Assembly: GCF_000344685.1 (NCBI RefSeq)
Contig: NW_006920411.1
Span: 2,729,910 to 2,793,909 of the forward strand
Direction of reading: 5' to 3'
DNA length: 64,000 nt
From: Gloeophyllum trabeum ATCC 11539
Taxonomy: Eukaryota; Basidiomycota; Agaricomycetes; Gloeophyllales; Gloeophyllaceae
The first letter of the stretch is position 1. Each line of letters begins with the position of its first letter. The notes under the pieces are model-generated. The model was not told where the DNA came from, did not search any database, and saw only the letters and a program-made list of their open reading frames with translations. Made by a program: the position numbers and the translations under genes. Positions 24,619 to 35,454 of the stretch are shown here, in pieces.

Positions 24619-25759
24619 GGTAGACGGTTCTGATATGCGTAGCCAGGAGTACTTTTCAACTCGCTCTTGTACTCTGGGGAAGCTCGGTAGGGCGCCGGGG
24701 TGTCTCCACTGAGATTGTGACCATCGCTCAGAGAAGAGGGATACTAGGATCTGTGCAGTGTCACATACTAGCAGCGTCTGTGCATCTCTCATCCTTATAC
24801 GGGACCCTTGTGTACTTGGGTCCTTGAACAGCAATGCGAGCTCCGATTGGTCCGCGGCACCAGCGGAACAGCTCTAAACCGAGAAGCAGCGGCGGAGCTC
24901 AGCGCTTAGCAGGAGGTAAGTGGTCATGTAATATTCGGTGAGCGCAAAGTAATCTCGTATCATATACGTACAGCTGTTCGCGGTTGCGGGGCACGCTGCC
25001 ATGCTGGGATAATTCGACAGGTTGGCAAATCATGAAATCCGAGGATAGTACACAGTACTAGTAAGTATTCAAGCGTGCGCTGCAACTCGGTTGGACTGTA
25101 CTTGCGGCGCGCCAATGGGACTAAAATGCATCATAGCTGTTGGCCAGCGTTCTCTTCGGATTCAAACAGTGCCGCTCATGATTTGGTGCTGAGATCCCGA
25201 AAAGTCTACCTGCGCTAAGTTGGATCCCCACAGACTGGCACGCGGCTGAACAGCTCTGTACTCAGCCTACCTTATGGGCTCTCCCGGGGCGGGTATGGGG
25301 TGAGCTGAATCTCGATGGATATAACCTGTGGACAACACGCAGCTCATAACATCTCGATACAGCCTCGTTGTACCATAGCTTGCACGCATTTTGATGGATG
25401 CGATCGAGATGAAGGGTGCAGGTCATCCTCGACTTACTGCGCAGCACCAATATCCGACTATTCGGTAAGCTTGACTGAAGGCATGGTTATAGAAATTGTG
25501 GCGGTCGTTCGCTCTGTTATTGCTCCTTGGCGATCACTTACCTAGAATCGCGCCGAGATCGACATATACTCACTGAAAGGTGGATCTCGGAAAGATAGCT
25601 CCCAGAGGAACAGCCGTTCCGCATTGAAACCGCTGTCTAGTGCTGGCTATAAAGGTCGTGCAACCCAGGCCCTCTAGCAGACAACACATTCCTCACACCC
25701 TCGTCATCGCAGTCCCAATAACGAGACAAGTGTGAGGCTTCAGACAGTGAAAATTGTAA
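24619..25759. promoter_or_regulatory. Shared divergent intergenic region of the two glycan-fusion genes
   Basis: 1141 bp between two start codons facing away from each other. No coding sequence was recognised. A TATAAA box lies at 25648-25653, about 110 bases before the plus-strand start; the minus-strand gene has no equally clear box. The open frame of the minus-strand gene continues upstream of 24618 to about 24834, so a longer N-terminus is possible but lacks family resemblance. Confidence 0.55.
25648..25653 (+). promoter_or_regulatory. TATA box of the methyltransferase-GT8 gene
   Basis: TATAAA in the context GGCTATAAAGG, 107-112 bases upstream of the ATG at 25760. This would place transcription start near 25680, leaving a leader of about 80 bases. 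No other factor site was recognised. Confidence 0.5.
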
Positions 25760-27427
25760 ATGAGCGTGCTGACCCTCTGTAGCCTTTCCCTAGCCGTACA
25801 CATGGAGACCCAATCGTCGAATACCCAGATCGCTCAGCGCGACTCCGTCATGGGGGACGACTACATATTTACCCAGTCTCAGGACTGGTTTTCCTTTAAT
25901 ATCGATATCTGGAAGGCTCTCTTTCCATTGGTGAAGCCTTCCCCGAGGATCCTGGAAATAGGCTCCTGGGAGGGTCGTTCAGCCGTATTCCTGTTGAACG
26001 AGTTATGTGCAGACGGTGGCGAAGTCGTCTGCATTGACCATTTCGACCTTATGGCCACAGAGGCAGGAAAAGCGCGCTACCGCAAGCTAGTGCATAATCT
26101 AACTTTGACAGGCAAAAAATTCCAGATCATCGATGAATTTTCAGTCCCCGGGCTCATGAGAGTCCTCGACGAACATATCCGGTCGAAGAGCACTGGCTTC
26201 GACTGGGTGTACGTCGATGGCTCTCACGAGGCCGACGACACTCTCCTGGACGGGGAGCTCGCATGGCGCTTGGCCAACGACGGAGCCATCTTCATCTTTG
26301 ATGATTATCAGTGGGATGTGGAACTTGTTGGAAGTATCCATCATCCTAAACGGGGGATAGATGCCTTCTTGGCACTTCACGACGGAGAGTACCAGCGACT
26401 CTCGAGCCCCTCCCAATACCAGATGATCCTTCAGAAGAAAGTCGATATGCGTATCGGCTTTCTTTTGAAGGATCCCTCAGTCAATGTGGACGACCGCGCG
26501 CTCGGCTATGGCATGAATGTAGCACTTACTATCGACGAGTGCTATGCCATGCCAGCAGCCGTGGCGGTCAAGGGACTGGTAAACCATAGCAATGGTAAAC
26601 TGACGATTTACATCGTTGACTGCGGTCTTTCCGTTAAGAGCAGGAACAGAATCGCATCGGCTGCCAAGGCCACGGCAGAGGCCAGCGTCGTGTTTGTGGA
26701 GCTGCCCAAGGATAACTTCTCGACCAAGCGTGGCGCCGTATGGGCGAAGTTGGACATGCTTCGTGTCTTGCCTGTGGAGCGCGTCCTCTATCTAGATGCC
26801 GACACTTTGGTCCGCAAGACGCTTGTCGAGTTGTGGAGAACGGATTTGGAGGGCAGGTCCTTAGCAGCCGTGCCTGATATAGGCCTTCCTATGGGACACC
26901 CTGGAGTTGAGAGGAGGCCGTACTTCAATGCCGGGGTTATGTTGGTGGATCTGTCCAAAGTCCGTATCCGGATTACGGAGCTTTGTGCCCTTGCGGACGA
27001 GATGAGACATGCCCGGTTTAAGGACCAAGACGTACTAAACATGCACCTCGGTGGAGACTGGAAAAAACTGAGCCTCACCTGGAACGCTCAAGGACTGGGA
27101 ACTTACGCAGACCTGCCGTCCAACGATCGTGACGCAATCGCGTTGGATGAATTGCGTGACCCTGCTATCGTGCACTTCACTGGACCTTTGCATCCGGACC
27201 TTCCTACCGTGTTGAATCCCTGGGTTCAGCCCTACACCGCTAAACCCTGGGGTTACGCAGGCTCCCCAGGCCACCCCTTCGAGGCAGAGTGGTGGGAGAC
27301 TTTGGATGAAACTGCATGGAAAGGCTACCGTCAGTCCTCGGAGTACAAAGCAATGGTCGCAAGCGAGAAAAGCAAAGCCATAGCCGCCGCTGTTCTCGCC
27401 CTGGAAGATCGCTTCACAGGCCAATGA
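25760..27427 (+). CDS. Fusion enzyme: class I methyltransferase + GT8 glycosyltransferase
   Basis: A single open exon of 555 residues. Residues about 35-230 form a class I SAM-dependent methyltransferase of the Methyltransf_24/cephalosporin-hydroxylase-like type: ILEIGSWEGRSAVFLL (motif I, residues 64-79), VVCIDHFD (acidic end of strand 2), FDWVYVDGSHEADDT and GAIFIFDDYQWD. Residues about 245-555 form a GT8-type transferase: KLDMLRVLPVERVLYLDAD with the metal-binding DxD at 346-348, YFNAGVMLVDLSKV, KDQDVLNMHL and VHFTGPLHP followed by KPW. All catalytic landmarks look intact. It probably transfers a sugar from a nucleotide donor, with the partner domain methylating the glycan or a precursor. 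Start 25760 follows the TATA box; an internal ATG at 25802 is an alternative that drops a short hydrophobic lead. No intron is visible. Divergent partner of the epimerase fusion. Confidence 0.85.
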   Translation: MSVLTLCSLSLAVHMETQSSNTQIAQRDSVMGDDYIFTQSQDWFSFNIDIWKALFPLVKPSPRILEIGSWEGRSAVFLLNELCADGGEVVCIDHFDLMATEAGKARYRKLVHNLTLTGKKFQIIDEFSVPGLMRVLDEHIRSKSTGFDWVYVDGSHEADDTLLDGELAWRLANDGAIFIFDDYQWDVELVGSIHHPKRGIDAFLALHDGEYQRLSSPSQYQMILQKKVDMRIGFLLKDPSVNVDDRALGYGMNVALTIDECYAMPAAVAVKGLVNHSNGKLTIYIVDCGLSVKSRNRIASAAKATAEASVVFVELPKDNFSTKRGAVWAKLDMLRVLPVERVLYLDADTLVRKTLVELWRTDLEGRSLAAVPDIGLPMGHPGVERRPYFNAGVMLVDLSKVRIRITELCALADEMRHARFKDQDVLNMHLGGDWKKLSLTWNAQGLGTYADLPSNDRDAIALDELRDPAIVHFTGPLHPDLPTVLNPWVQPYTAKPWGYAGSPGHPFEAEWWETLDETAWKGYRQSSEYKAMVASEKSKAIAAAVLALEDRFTGQ

Positions 27428-27741
27428 AACTTGGTAGTATGCATCGCGCTCAACCGCGAATGATATAGGCCCGGACATATTTTCTGCTTGATAGATGTTC
27501 TCGATTTCACTTAGTATTCTCAGGACATTTCCACGCTGTGCAAGGAGACAACATGAAGAAGACATCAGTTCATGACAGTCGTGTGGTGGTAACAGAAAAA
27601 CTACATGTGGATAAGTATGCAATGCGACATTCTAAACATGATATCATAAGACGACAAGGGGGTATGCAATTGAACAATATTTTCGAATAGAGATATTATA
27701 CGTGAAGCGACCGATCACAAAGAGGGACGTGACTCGCCGTG
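27428..27741. other. Convergent intergenic region, no gene seen
   Basis: 3' ends of the methyltransferase-GT8 gene and the kinesin gene meet here. The sequence is AT-richer around 27640-27710. No coding or RNA gene was recognised. Confidence 0.5.
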
Positions 27742-30700
27742 TCAGGAAGGAAGGCGCGTCGGATCAAGCTTAGTTGTCCATGACTGCAGCTCTTTTAAGT
27801 TGGGAGCGGATAGGGCGTAAGAGTTCGATGAGGTAAAGAGCGTGAACGCGAATGGTTTCTACAGGCATGATGAGCGGGAGCTATGTCTGAAATCGGGGTA
27901 CCACTTACTCCTAGTAATGTTTCCATATCCGGATTGCTCTCGACGTTGACGCCACTTAAGCTAACAACGCCGAGTTCCTCTAACTCATTTGAATGGGAAT
28001 AGATATGAAGGTAGGGTCTAAGCAAAGGTATCAGATGGTTCTCTCTGCTTGATCCGCCGAACAATTACCTTCGAAGAACAAACCACCGTTTCTCCCAGGT
28101 GTTCTGACTAGCGTCCGTCAGTATCATGAGGTGGCCTTTCTTTGTCGGCGTATCACTAGAGTTAATGCACATCACACAATGTTCTGATACATGGGTTTCA
28201 AAGATGCTGTTTGGACGTACCTGCGGGGCACCAGCTTCGAGTTACCTATTAGTTTCATTGATTCCAGGGATTCTACATCAGGCGTCCGAACGCCAGGGGA
28301 TGAAGCGGAACCATCGGTTTCTGAAGGCTCTTGGCTGATGACGATCTGCACAGACAAATTAGTGCATGTTATCCTTATTACAAGGTAACTCACATCGCCC
28401 TGATGGCCGAACTTCTTCTGCCACAGCTCCACAGACTTCCTGAGCAAGTCATCCGAGCCCCAGGTGGCAAGGCCTTCCGGTGCGGGTTTCTGTGCGGAGG
28501 CTGCCAGAATAACGCGTACCGCCTGAACGTCTGCCGCGCGTCGCTCTGTCTTGACCAGCCGTACGTAGTCTTCGACTACCGACACCCCCCGAGGCTTCCA
28601 GGTCGCAAGGCTCTCCTCACCACGGACATAAACTTCTGACGTATCCAGCCGCCATAGCTCCTTCGGTGAACGGGTCAAGGGAGGAGTGAGACGGACATTG
28701 AAGACGCTACTGGTCTTGGTCAGGATCTTGGTCGTGCCCAAGAATGATATGAGTCTGGAAGGAGGTCTGGCGTCCCGCGTGCGTATTGTCACTGCGACGT
28801 CTACGTTAAAGGGAATGGGATCGGCACACGTCTCTACGGCCACTGAGAGACTCAGCTGCACTAGGACACGCTGATTCGCTGCTGTAACTCTGTTCAGCAG
28901 GACGGAATCATGCACACTGGAGTCCCAGAGAGCCTCCGCAGCCAGTGAACCCGTCCCGTCCGGCTTGAAATCAACTTTTTGATCTCTAAGTAGCGGCAAG
29001 GTAATGAGAGCCTTGGATGTCGACTCATGCACGCGTCCCTTTGCGTCCAGTAGTCGGACGTTACCTAATCGAACTTTCGTGACCTCTGCCCACGGCAGCT
29101 GACGACCTGAGCTAGAATTGAGAGTGATCGCGAGACGTCGCTGTAAACCCTGATGCAATGTGAAGGAGCCGGGGTCGAGGTGCCCTTGAGAAAGCACGGG
29201 CACGGGGGTATATTCACCGTCCGGCGCCAGCTCGCAGACTTGAAGCCACATTACTACGTCATGAACTTGTTCGACAACAAAGTCTGTCTCAGAACGGCGC
29301 ATAGGCTGTGGAACACTGGGCGGGGCCTCGGGTTCCTGCGGAGTACTTGACGATCCCTGGAAATAGCCTTTCTGCTCTCGCAATTCATCCCAGCGCTCCA
29401 AACGCTCAAGGTACGTCGGTCGCACCGAAGCAAAGAATTCAATGGGCGCGTACCCTTGACGTAGATGAGCCAAGACCTTCGATGTTGCTGCGATCGAGAA
29501 GGCACGTCGGAACTTCAGTTCTGACAGAGATGAGTTGTCAATGTCTATGGCCACCGAAGGGAATACTTCCTCAGCAGTGATGGTAGGCCCAACGAAGGAA
29601 GAGAGGCGAACTTGGAGATGCACTGAGGAGAACTCGTGAGATGATAGACCTTTGACAGAGTCGACGGTCAGGAAGAAGCTGAGCTTGCTCCCAGGTGGGA
29701 CAGCTCCCGGTACAGGTGATGAAGAGCGCGTCGAAGCACTCGAAGCCGCCTGAAATTTTTGGGAAGGCACGACGTTCACGATCTTGATATCCACGCGACA
29801 CGAGCCGATTGCCTCTGCTGTATACCTGCAGAAAATAGGTACAACGGCGGTAGAGGATAGACGGCGATACAGTGGGGCAAGTGAGATTAAGGCATTCCCG
29901 ATGAACGAATATTCGGGAGGGGGCGAGTCGTAGAACGCGTCTTCCAAGGAGAAATGCCTGGAATAAGAGGGCCGATCGATGAAGGTTGTAAGATTGCGCA
30001 TTCGCTGTATTTGCTGCTGCATACGGTCCAAAGACCACAGGTAGATGGCATTGTGACGTTTGTCAAGTACCTTGATGGCTACCGAAGGCTGCGTGGCCGA
30101 CGCCAGCGCACGGTCAGCGACGTCTCCGAATTCGTCTAGACCCGCAATAGTATCTACTGCAGAGGCTGGTCGAGCCAGCGAACCTCCGGAGGCGATGGTG
30201 AAATTGTAAGAGACATCCTTCTCGAGCTCTTTACTGTAAAGAGGATCAGTTACAGTGCCTCGCCATGTGCATGTCTGGACTAACCTAATCACATTGGCCT
30301 CTTTCACTAGCACCGCGTTAGATAGGACCGCTTCCGCCATAGAGAACGAACGATGCGAGCGCCACTTGTCCAGGACCTTGCGTATCAGTCGAAGCTGTTT
30401 CGCACTATAGAAGACCGGCTCAATAGGTTCCATCTCGACGTCTTCGCCACGAGCCCGGGCATCTATGAGGCGTTTCATATGATTCTTGACCAGCCTCAGC
30501 TGATGCTCCATCTGTTCCTTTTCTACCTTCAGGTCCTCAGCCTCAGAAGACTCTGTAATGGCCTGCAGCCGAGACTCGAATTCCACGCGTTGCGTTTCCA
30601 GTTGATTCTGCACATCCTTCAGAGGGCCGCCGATATCAGGACTGCTATGGTTCGTCCAGACATCCACACTGGTATCATCCGTGAACGCGTCGCTGGCAAG

Positions 30701-33625
30701 TGGTCTGCCCGACTCGCTCCATATGTCATCGGCTTGACTAAGGCTGCTCTCCGGACGGGACTTCGCATGGTGGTCACGCATAGTCTTCACTTTGGCGATC
30801 TTGTCGAAAAGCTTATTCAAGTCTTCATCTGGCAGGTTGTCCAAAGCAGGATCCAACCCCAACTTGAAGAACGCAGCTTCCCTCTTAGCAAATGTCCAGT
30901 CCACGTCTTCAGGATCTCCAGAGCTGGAGGTCTCTTCCGGAGGGATGGCAGGAGAGGCGGTACCGTCCGCAGCGGCAGCTGCTTCCAGATCGGCAGCTGA
31001 CGCACTTATTGACAGTTTCGACTTGGTCGCAGCACGGTCACGTTGCTTGCGAACCTCCTCGGGATTGTTGAACCGGAAGACATGGTGCTCACCTACGTTT
31101 GTCAGCATGAGTCCGCCACATCTCTCAGGCGCTCTACGAAAGTTGGTACGTACCCATGATGATACGGAAGCCAGACTTCAGTTTGTACGGCTGGAAACAA
31201 TTAGGCAATCAACAGATGACAATATTGAGAGGAGTAGGGGAGCATACTTGGCCGGGAGTAATTTGCCGACCGTTTAAAAACTAGGAAAACAAGTCAGGGT
31301 TCCAACGAACGCATGCAGCAGCGGGAAATGCGCGCACCGTAACAGCGTCGGGGAGTCCATGGAGGGTGACCTTCCCATCATTGTTCTCGAAGTAGCAGTG
31401 CTCCTCCAAGATATTCTCCCCGCTGAGCCTGATGGCAGCAGGCTTGGCACTGTCCATTCGGCCAACCATAGTTTGACCCTGCTTCAGTTGGTAGATCAAG
31501 CATTCACTCATGAGGGGATCTATGTAAGCGGTATCAGTTATCCACGCGCACGGATGGCTGAGTAAGTGTATTACCTTCGTTCTATATCCAAGAATGCAAT
31601 GCAATACAGGTGAGTCTTGCACTGTGAATGTGCAATAGTGACTTACCAAGTTCACAAGATGGGGCATCTTCTTAGGCGTATGTACGCCTACATTATTCTT
31701 CTCGACTGTGATACCCAGCTCCTCCAGTGCCTTCTCTCGCTCTTTCTGCACCTCCTGCGTCTTGATCATCTTCTCCTCCCACGTCTCATTCAAACTCTGC
31801 ATCAGCTTCTCGCTCTGCTCAAGGTGCTCCTGCAGCTCGGCCTTCGTCACCGTCTTCAGCGTCCCGTCCTTCGCCTGATACGTGACCTTCTGCTTCTCCG
31901 GCGGGATCTTCGGGTCGTACACTTCCTCCGCCCCGCCCGAGCCCGAGACCCGCGCGCGAAGCATCTCGAGCTCCTCCTTGAGCTCGCGCACAAGCTTGGC
32001 GTTGGGGTCCTCATTGATGACGGCCTTGTTCCGGATCTTCTTGGCCTGATCAGCGTAGCGGAGGGTACTCAGTGTTTCGTCGTAGTCGGCAGGCGAGATG
32101 GCTGCAATCATGGCTGTTTTGGAATTCCCGCCCAAACTGTCCTTTAGCAGCCATGTCAAGACCTATGTCGAAGCAAGCTTCAGTTATAGACCCGGCATGT
32201 CTGAAATGAATGGAGCACAACTTAGTACTCACGGAATCACGATAAGGCACGAAATCATCTCCGCCCTTCTTCTTCTTCTTTCCTTCCGCCTGACTGGCCA
32301 CCGCCAACGCTGAGATGACTTTACCGAGCGTGGTAAGGGACTTGTTGATGTTCGCACCCTCCTTCAGCCGTTGACCTGTAGCGCCTGTAGAGTTGGCACG
32401 TTCCGACCCGGCCAAGTCGACCAAGCTTACAACAATCAGCCTATACGCCTAGAGCAGAGAGCCTGCAGACATACTTGATCCGCGACACCTTCTCCGTGTC
32501 CAGGTTGGTATCGACGTCGTGCCGCTTCATCGTGAGCAGCAGTGTGAACACGGCATGTGAACGCGACGAGGTCTCGTTCATGTTAGTAGCGGCCACCGTA
32601 CGCGCCTTGTTACCCTCGTCCATCAACGTCATCATCTCATCGTAGCTGTTGACCACTAGCTTTGACAAGTCTTCCACGTACGGGCCCAAGCTTGGGTGTT
32701 CTCGCACTCTTAGGTTGCCCGAGTTCTTAGGGTTTAGAAGGTCTCGGACTTTCTCGTTGTATATCTAGGTAATTGCATATTAACTACATAGATCTCAGAG
32801 GCGAGTAGTGCCCATACCTCGATATACGAGACTTCAACCTGAAAGTTGATATTGGGGTCCGCGGCTTTCTTCTGCTCTACGCGGTTGAAGAGTTCACAAC
32901 ATGTCAAAGGAATGATTCCCTTGTCGGCACCGTCTACGCCACACCGTCAAGAACTCGAGTAAGTCAAGAACAAGGAGATCACTCACATCCCATCATACTG
33001 GAACGGGCCCTATGAGCAATGCGTTTCCAATCCGTAACATTACAAGGCGTACCTGTAAGACTTCCCAGATCCTTCACGCGTACGCGTCATTAGTGCAAGC
33101 CCTAACCTAATCAACCTAAACACACATACCCGTTTGCCCATCTTCGAAAGTGTGTAAGTCAGTATAAGTCAAACGCACGAATACGCGGTTTGAACCTACT
33201 CACAAGCAAAAATACACGCATTGAAGCCCGAAAAAGCGTGGTCTAGCAATTCCGTCCCTAGATCATTGTACAGCGTCTGCTGTGATGCATAGCCCGGCTC
33301 GTCCTTCGGCCCCGCCGACCAATAGCTCTTATCAAACGCAAACGCTAGCGTCTTCCGTTCCGTTGCGCGACCTGCCCCCGCCTGTGCAGACCCTGGCTCG
33401 GGCGGGTCGAGGAACGTTTGGTTGCCCTGCATGCGGATGAGCGGCTTGGCGCCCTTTGCGAGCTCTGCATGTCGGACGAGACAAACAGGTTATAAAGCAA
33501 AGCAGATGCAAGGAATGGTTAAGTACACTGAAGGCAGAAAGGCAGAAAAGACCGAACGCACCGCGGGAGTTGAGGGGCCGACATCGCACAACGACCTTGA
33601 TGTTGCCATCGCCCGCCTCGACCAT
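27742..33625 (-). CDS. Kinesin-3 (KIF1/UNC-104 type) motor protein
   Basis: Plus-end-directed microtubule motor carrying endosomes and vesicles in hyphae. The head begins at ATG 33625 with [13 protein letters not shown]; the P-loop GQTGSGKS is assembled from microexons; then [11 protein letters not shown] (switch I), VDLAGSERA (switch II) and [18 protein letters not shown] (about 32260) forms the lysine-rich K-loop typical of kinesin-3. The FHA domain follows the neck ([22 protein letters not shown], about 31480-31300). A long middle region (exon about 31108-28190) includes KIF1-type domains and acidic or coiled parts. The tail ends in a PH domain built from three exons ([43 protein letters not shown] and [12 protein letters not shown]), with the stop at 27742-27744. 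FHA and PH together identify kinesin-3. No break was seen. Divergent from IMP3. Confidence 0.93.
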
Positions 33626-33882
33626 GGTCTAGTCTGTCTAATGTCCTCCAGTAGAATGCCACCGTCCGGGGTATTATGTTCGTGTCGCCGTCGTCGTCTC
33701 TAGTCGTCAATAATAATAAGAGCTCAGAAAGGTTGAAGAGCAGAAGGCAACCGGTACCGCTTGCGGGGGCGCGTGAAAGTGCGCGTCTGCCGCGTGGTGC
33801 ACTAATTAGGCACGATCCAGTTTTCTGTGCTGATCGTTGCAGCCACCGCGTTTTCTGAGGTCTGCGCTCATCGGTCGCGGCC

Positions 33883-34708
33883 ATGGTTCGCCAATTCAAG
33901 CATCATGAGCAGAAGCTGCTCAAGAAAGTCGACTTTCTCAACGTGAGTGCCGACACTATCTGCTGGTGGACGTCCCAGACACAACGGAGCAGTGGAAACA
34001 AGATGCGGGGCATCGCGAGATCAAGGTCATGCGGCGGTACCACATCCAGGATCGAGAGGACTATCACAAGTGAGTACCCACTAGGCCTGTCTTGCAGCTC
34101 ATCTGGTGAACCGATGTAACAGATACAACAAGCTCTGTGGCTCTCTGCGTGCCCTCGCACACCGCATCTCGAACCTCCCGGCGCAAGACCCCTTCCGCGC
34201 GAAGATGGAGGGCCAGCTGCTCTCGAAGCTATACGACATGGGGGTGCTCAACTCTACGGCGAAGCTCAGCGACGTGGAGAATAAGCTCACGGTGGCGGCG
34301 TTCTGCCGCAGACGGCTGGCGGTGATCATGTGTATGTCGAAGATGGCTGAGACTGTCAGCGCGGTACGTCCAGTTGTCAAACCCCGCTGTGTGATGGGAG
34401 GTCTAATGGCGAGGAATACCAAAGGCGGTGAAGTTCATTGAGCAAGGCCATGTACGGGTTGGGCCGGATACTGTTACGGACCCTGCGTACCTGGTTACAC
34501 GGTAAGACCACCTTCACAACGTCCCATGTCGGAGAGGTGCTTAGAACCGCGATGAAACTAGCCATATGGAAGACTTCGTCACATGGGTCGACACCTCGAA
34601 GATGAAGAGGACGATCATGAGATACAACGACGAAGTACGTCTTCCGTTCTGACATCCGTTTGCATGTACTGACCGGGACTTCAGCTCGACGACTTCGACC
34701 TTCTCTGA
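33883..34708 (+). CDS. IMP3: IMP3, U3 snoRNP protein of the SSU processome
   Basis: S4-fold RNA-binding protein that helps U3 snoRNA pair with pre-rRNA. Exon 1 (ATG 33883, [20 protein letters not shown]) splices to [19 protein letters not shown], then [35 protein letters not shown] and the S4 core [15 protein letters not shown]. Further exons give [26 protein letters not shown] and the final [19 protein letters not shown]. The stop is TGA at 34706-34708. All conserved blocks and the expected length (about 190 residues) are present. KRR1, another processome factor, lies at the left end of the window; there is no sign the two are co-regulated. Confidence 0.95.
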
Positions 34709-35454
34709 GCCTGCCTCCTGCTCGAATATATGCCGACAGACATCGTGCAGTCGACCAACTGCGTACCAGGGATATCACAGCAGGTAGAGGAGACGCGGAG
34801 AGTATTTGTTGGTTTCTCCCGGCGTCCGTGAAACTTTACATGTCTACGGACCGCACATCGCTGGACCAGTTCCGCATACATCTCCCTGCATCAATGCGGC
34901 GCCATCGACTCGGAGAGACAGCCGGAGCGAGGCAGAGCCGCAGGGAGGCAGAGGGGGATGAAGGGCCAGAGTACAGACACGGCGTAATTGGACCTGTCGA
35001 ACATTCAATGGATATAATACACCATTCGAGTTACTTATATGCCAAACAGCCAGACAACATTCCCGACCTCGGGAAGTCTCTTCGCGGGGCACGAGCAGGG
35101 GGACGTACGCCCAGTTAGTATTACCAGTTACGCGTTACGCCTCAGAGGGCTCGTAAGTGTGGTCGCGTCGGTGGCGCTGAAACGCGAGGATCAGCCGGCC
35201 GTGCAGCAGTCATCGTACATCCGTCCAACTGCAGGGACATCGCGGCAACCAGACGGGGATGAAGCAAATATACTGCATCCATCGTGATGATACACTTTAT
35301 AGGCCGCACGTACGCGTCGCTCGGTCAGGTCCGCATAAGTACACCGCTCCCCCGGTTCACTCGAAGCTTCCGGGACAAATGCCAGAGCGATTTAGGACAT
35401 CGCGCACGCATGCACGCCGATACAATATGCCATGCCATACCGTTCGCATTATTT
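34709..35454. other. Convergent intergenic region, no gene seen
   Basis: About 750 bp between the 3' ends of IMP3 (plus) and the Icp55-type gene (minus). Short open frames exist on both strands but none shows family resemblance or plausible splicing. Probably untranslated and spacer DNA. Confidence 0.5.
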
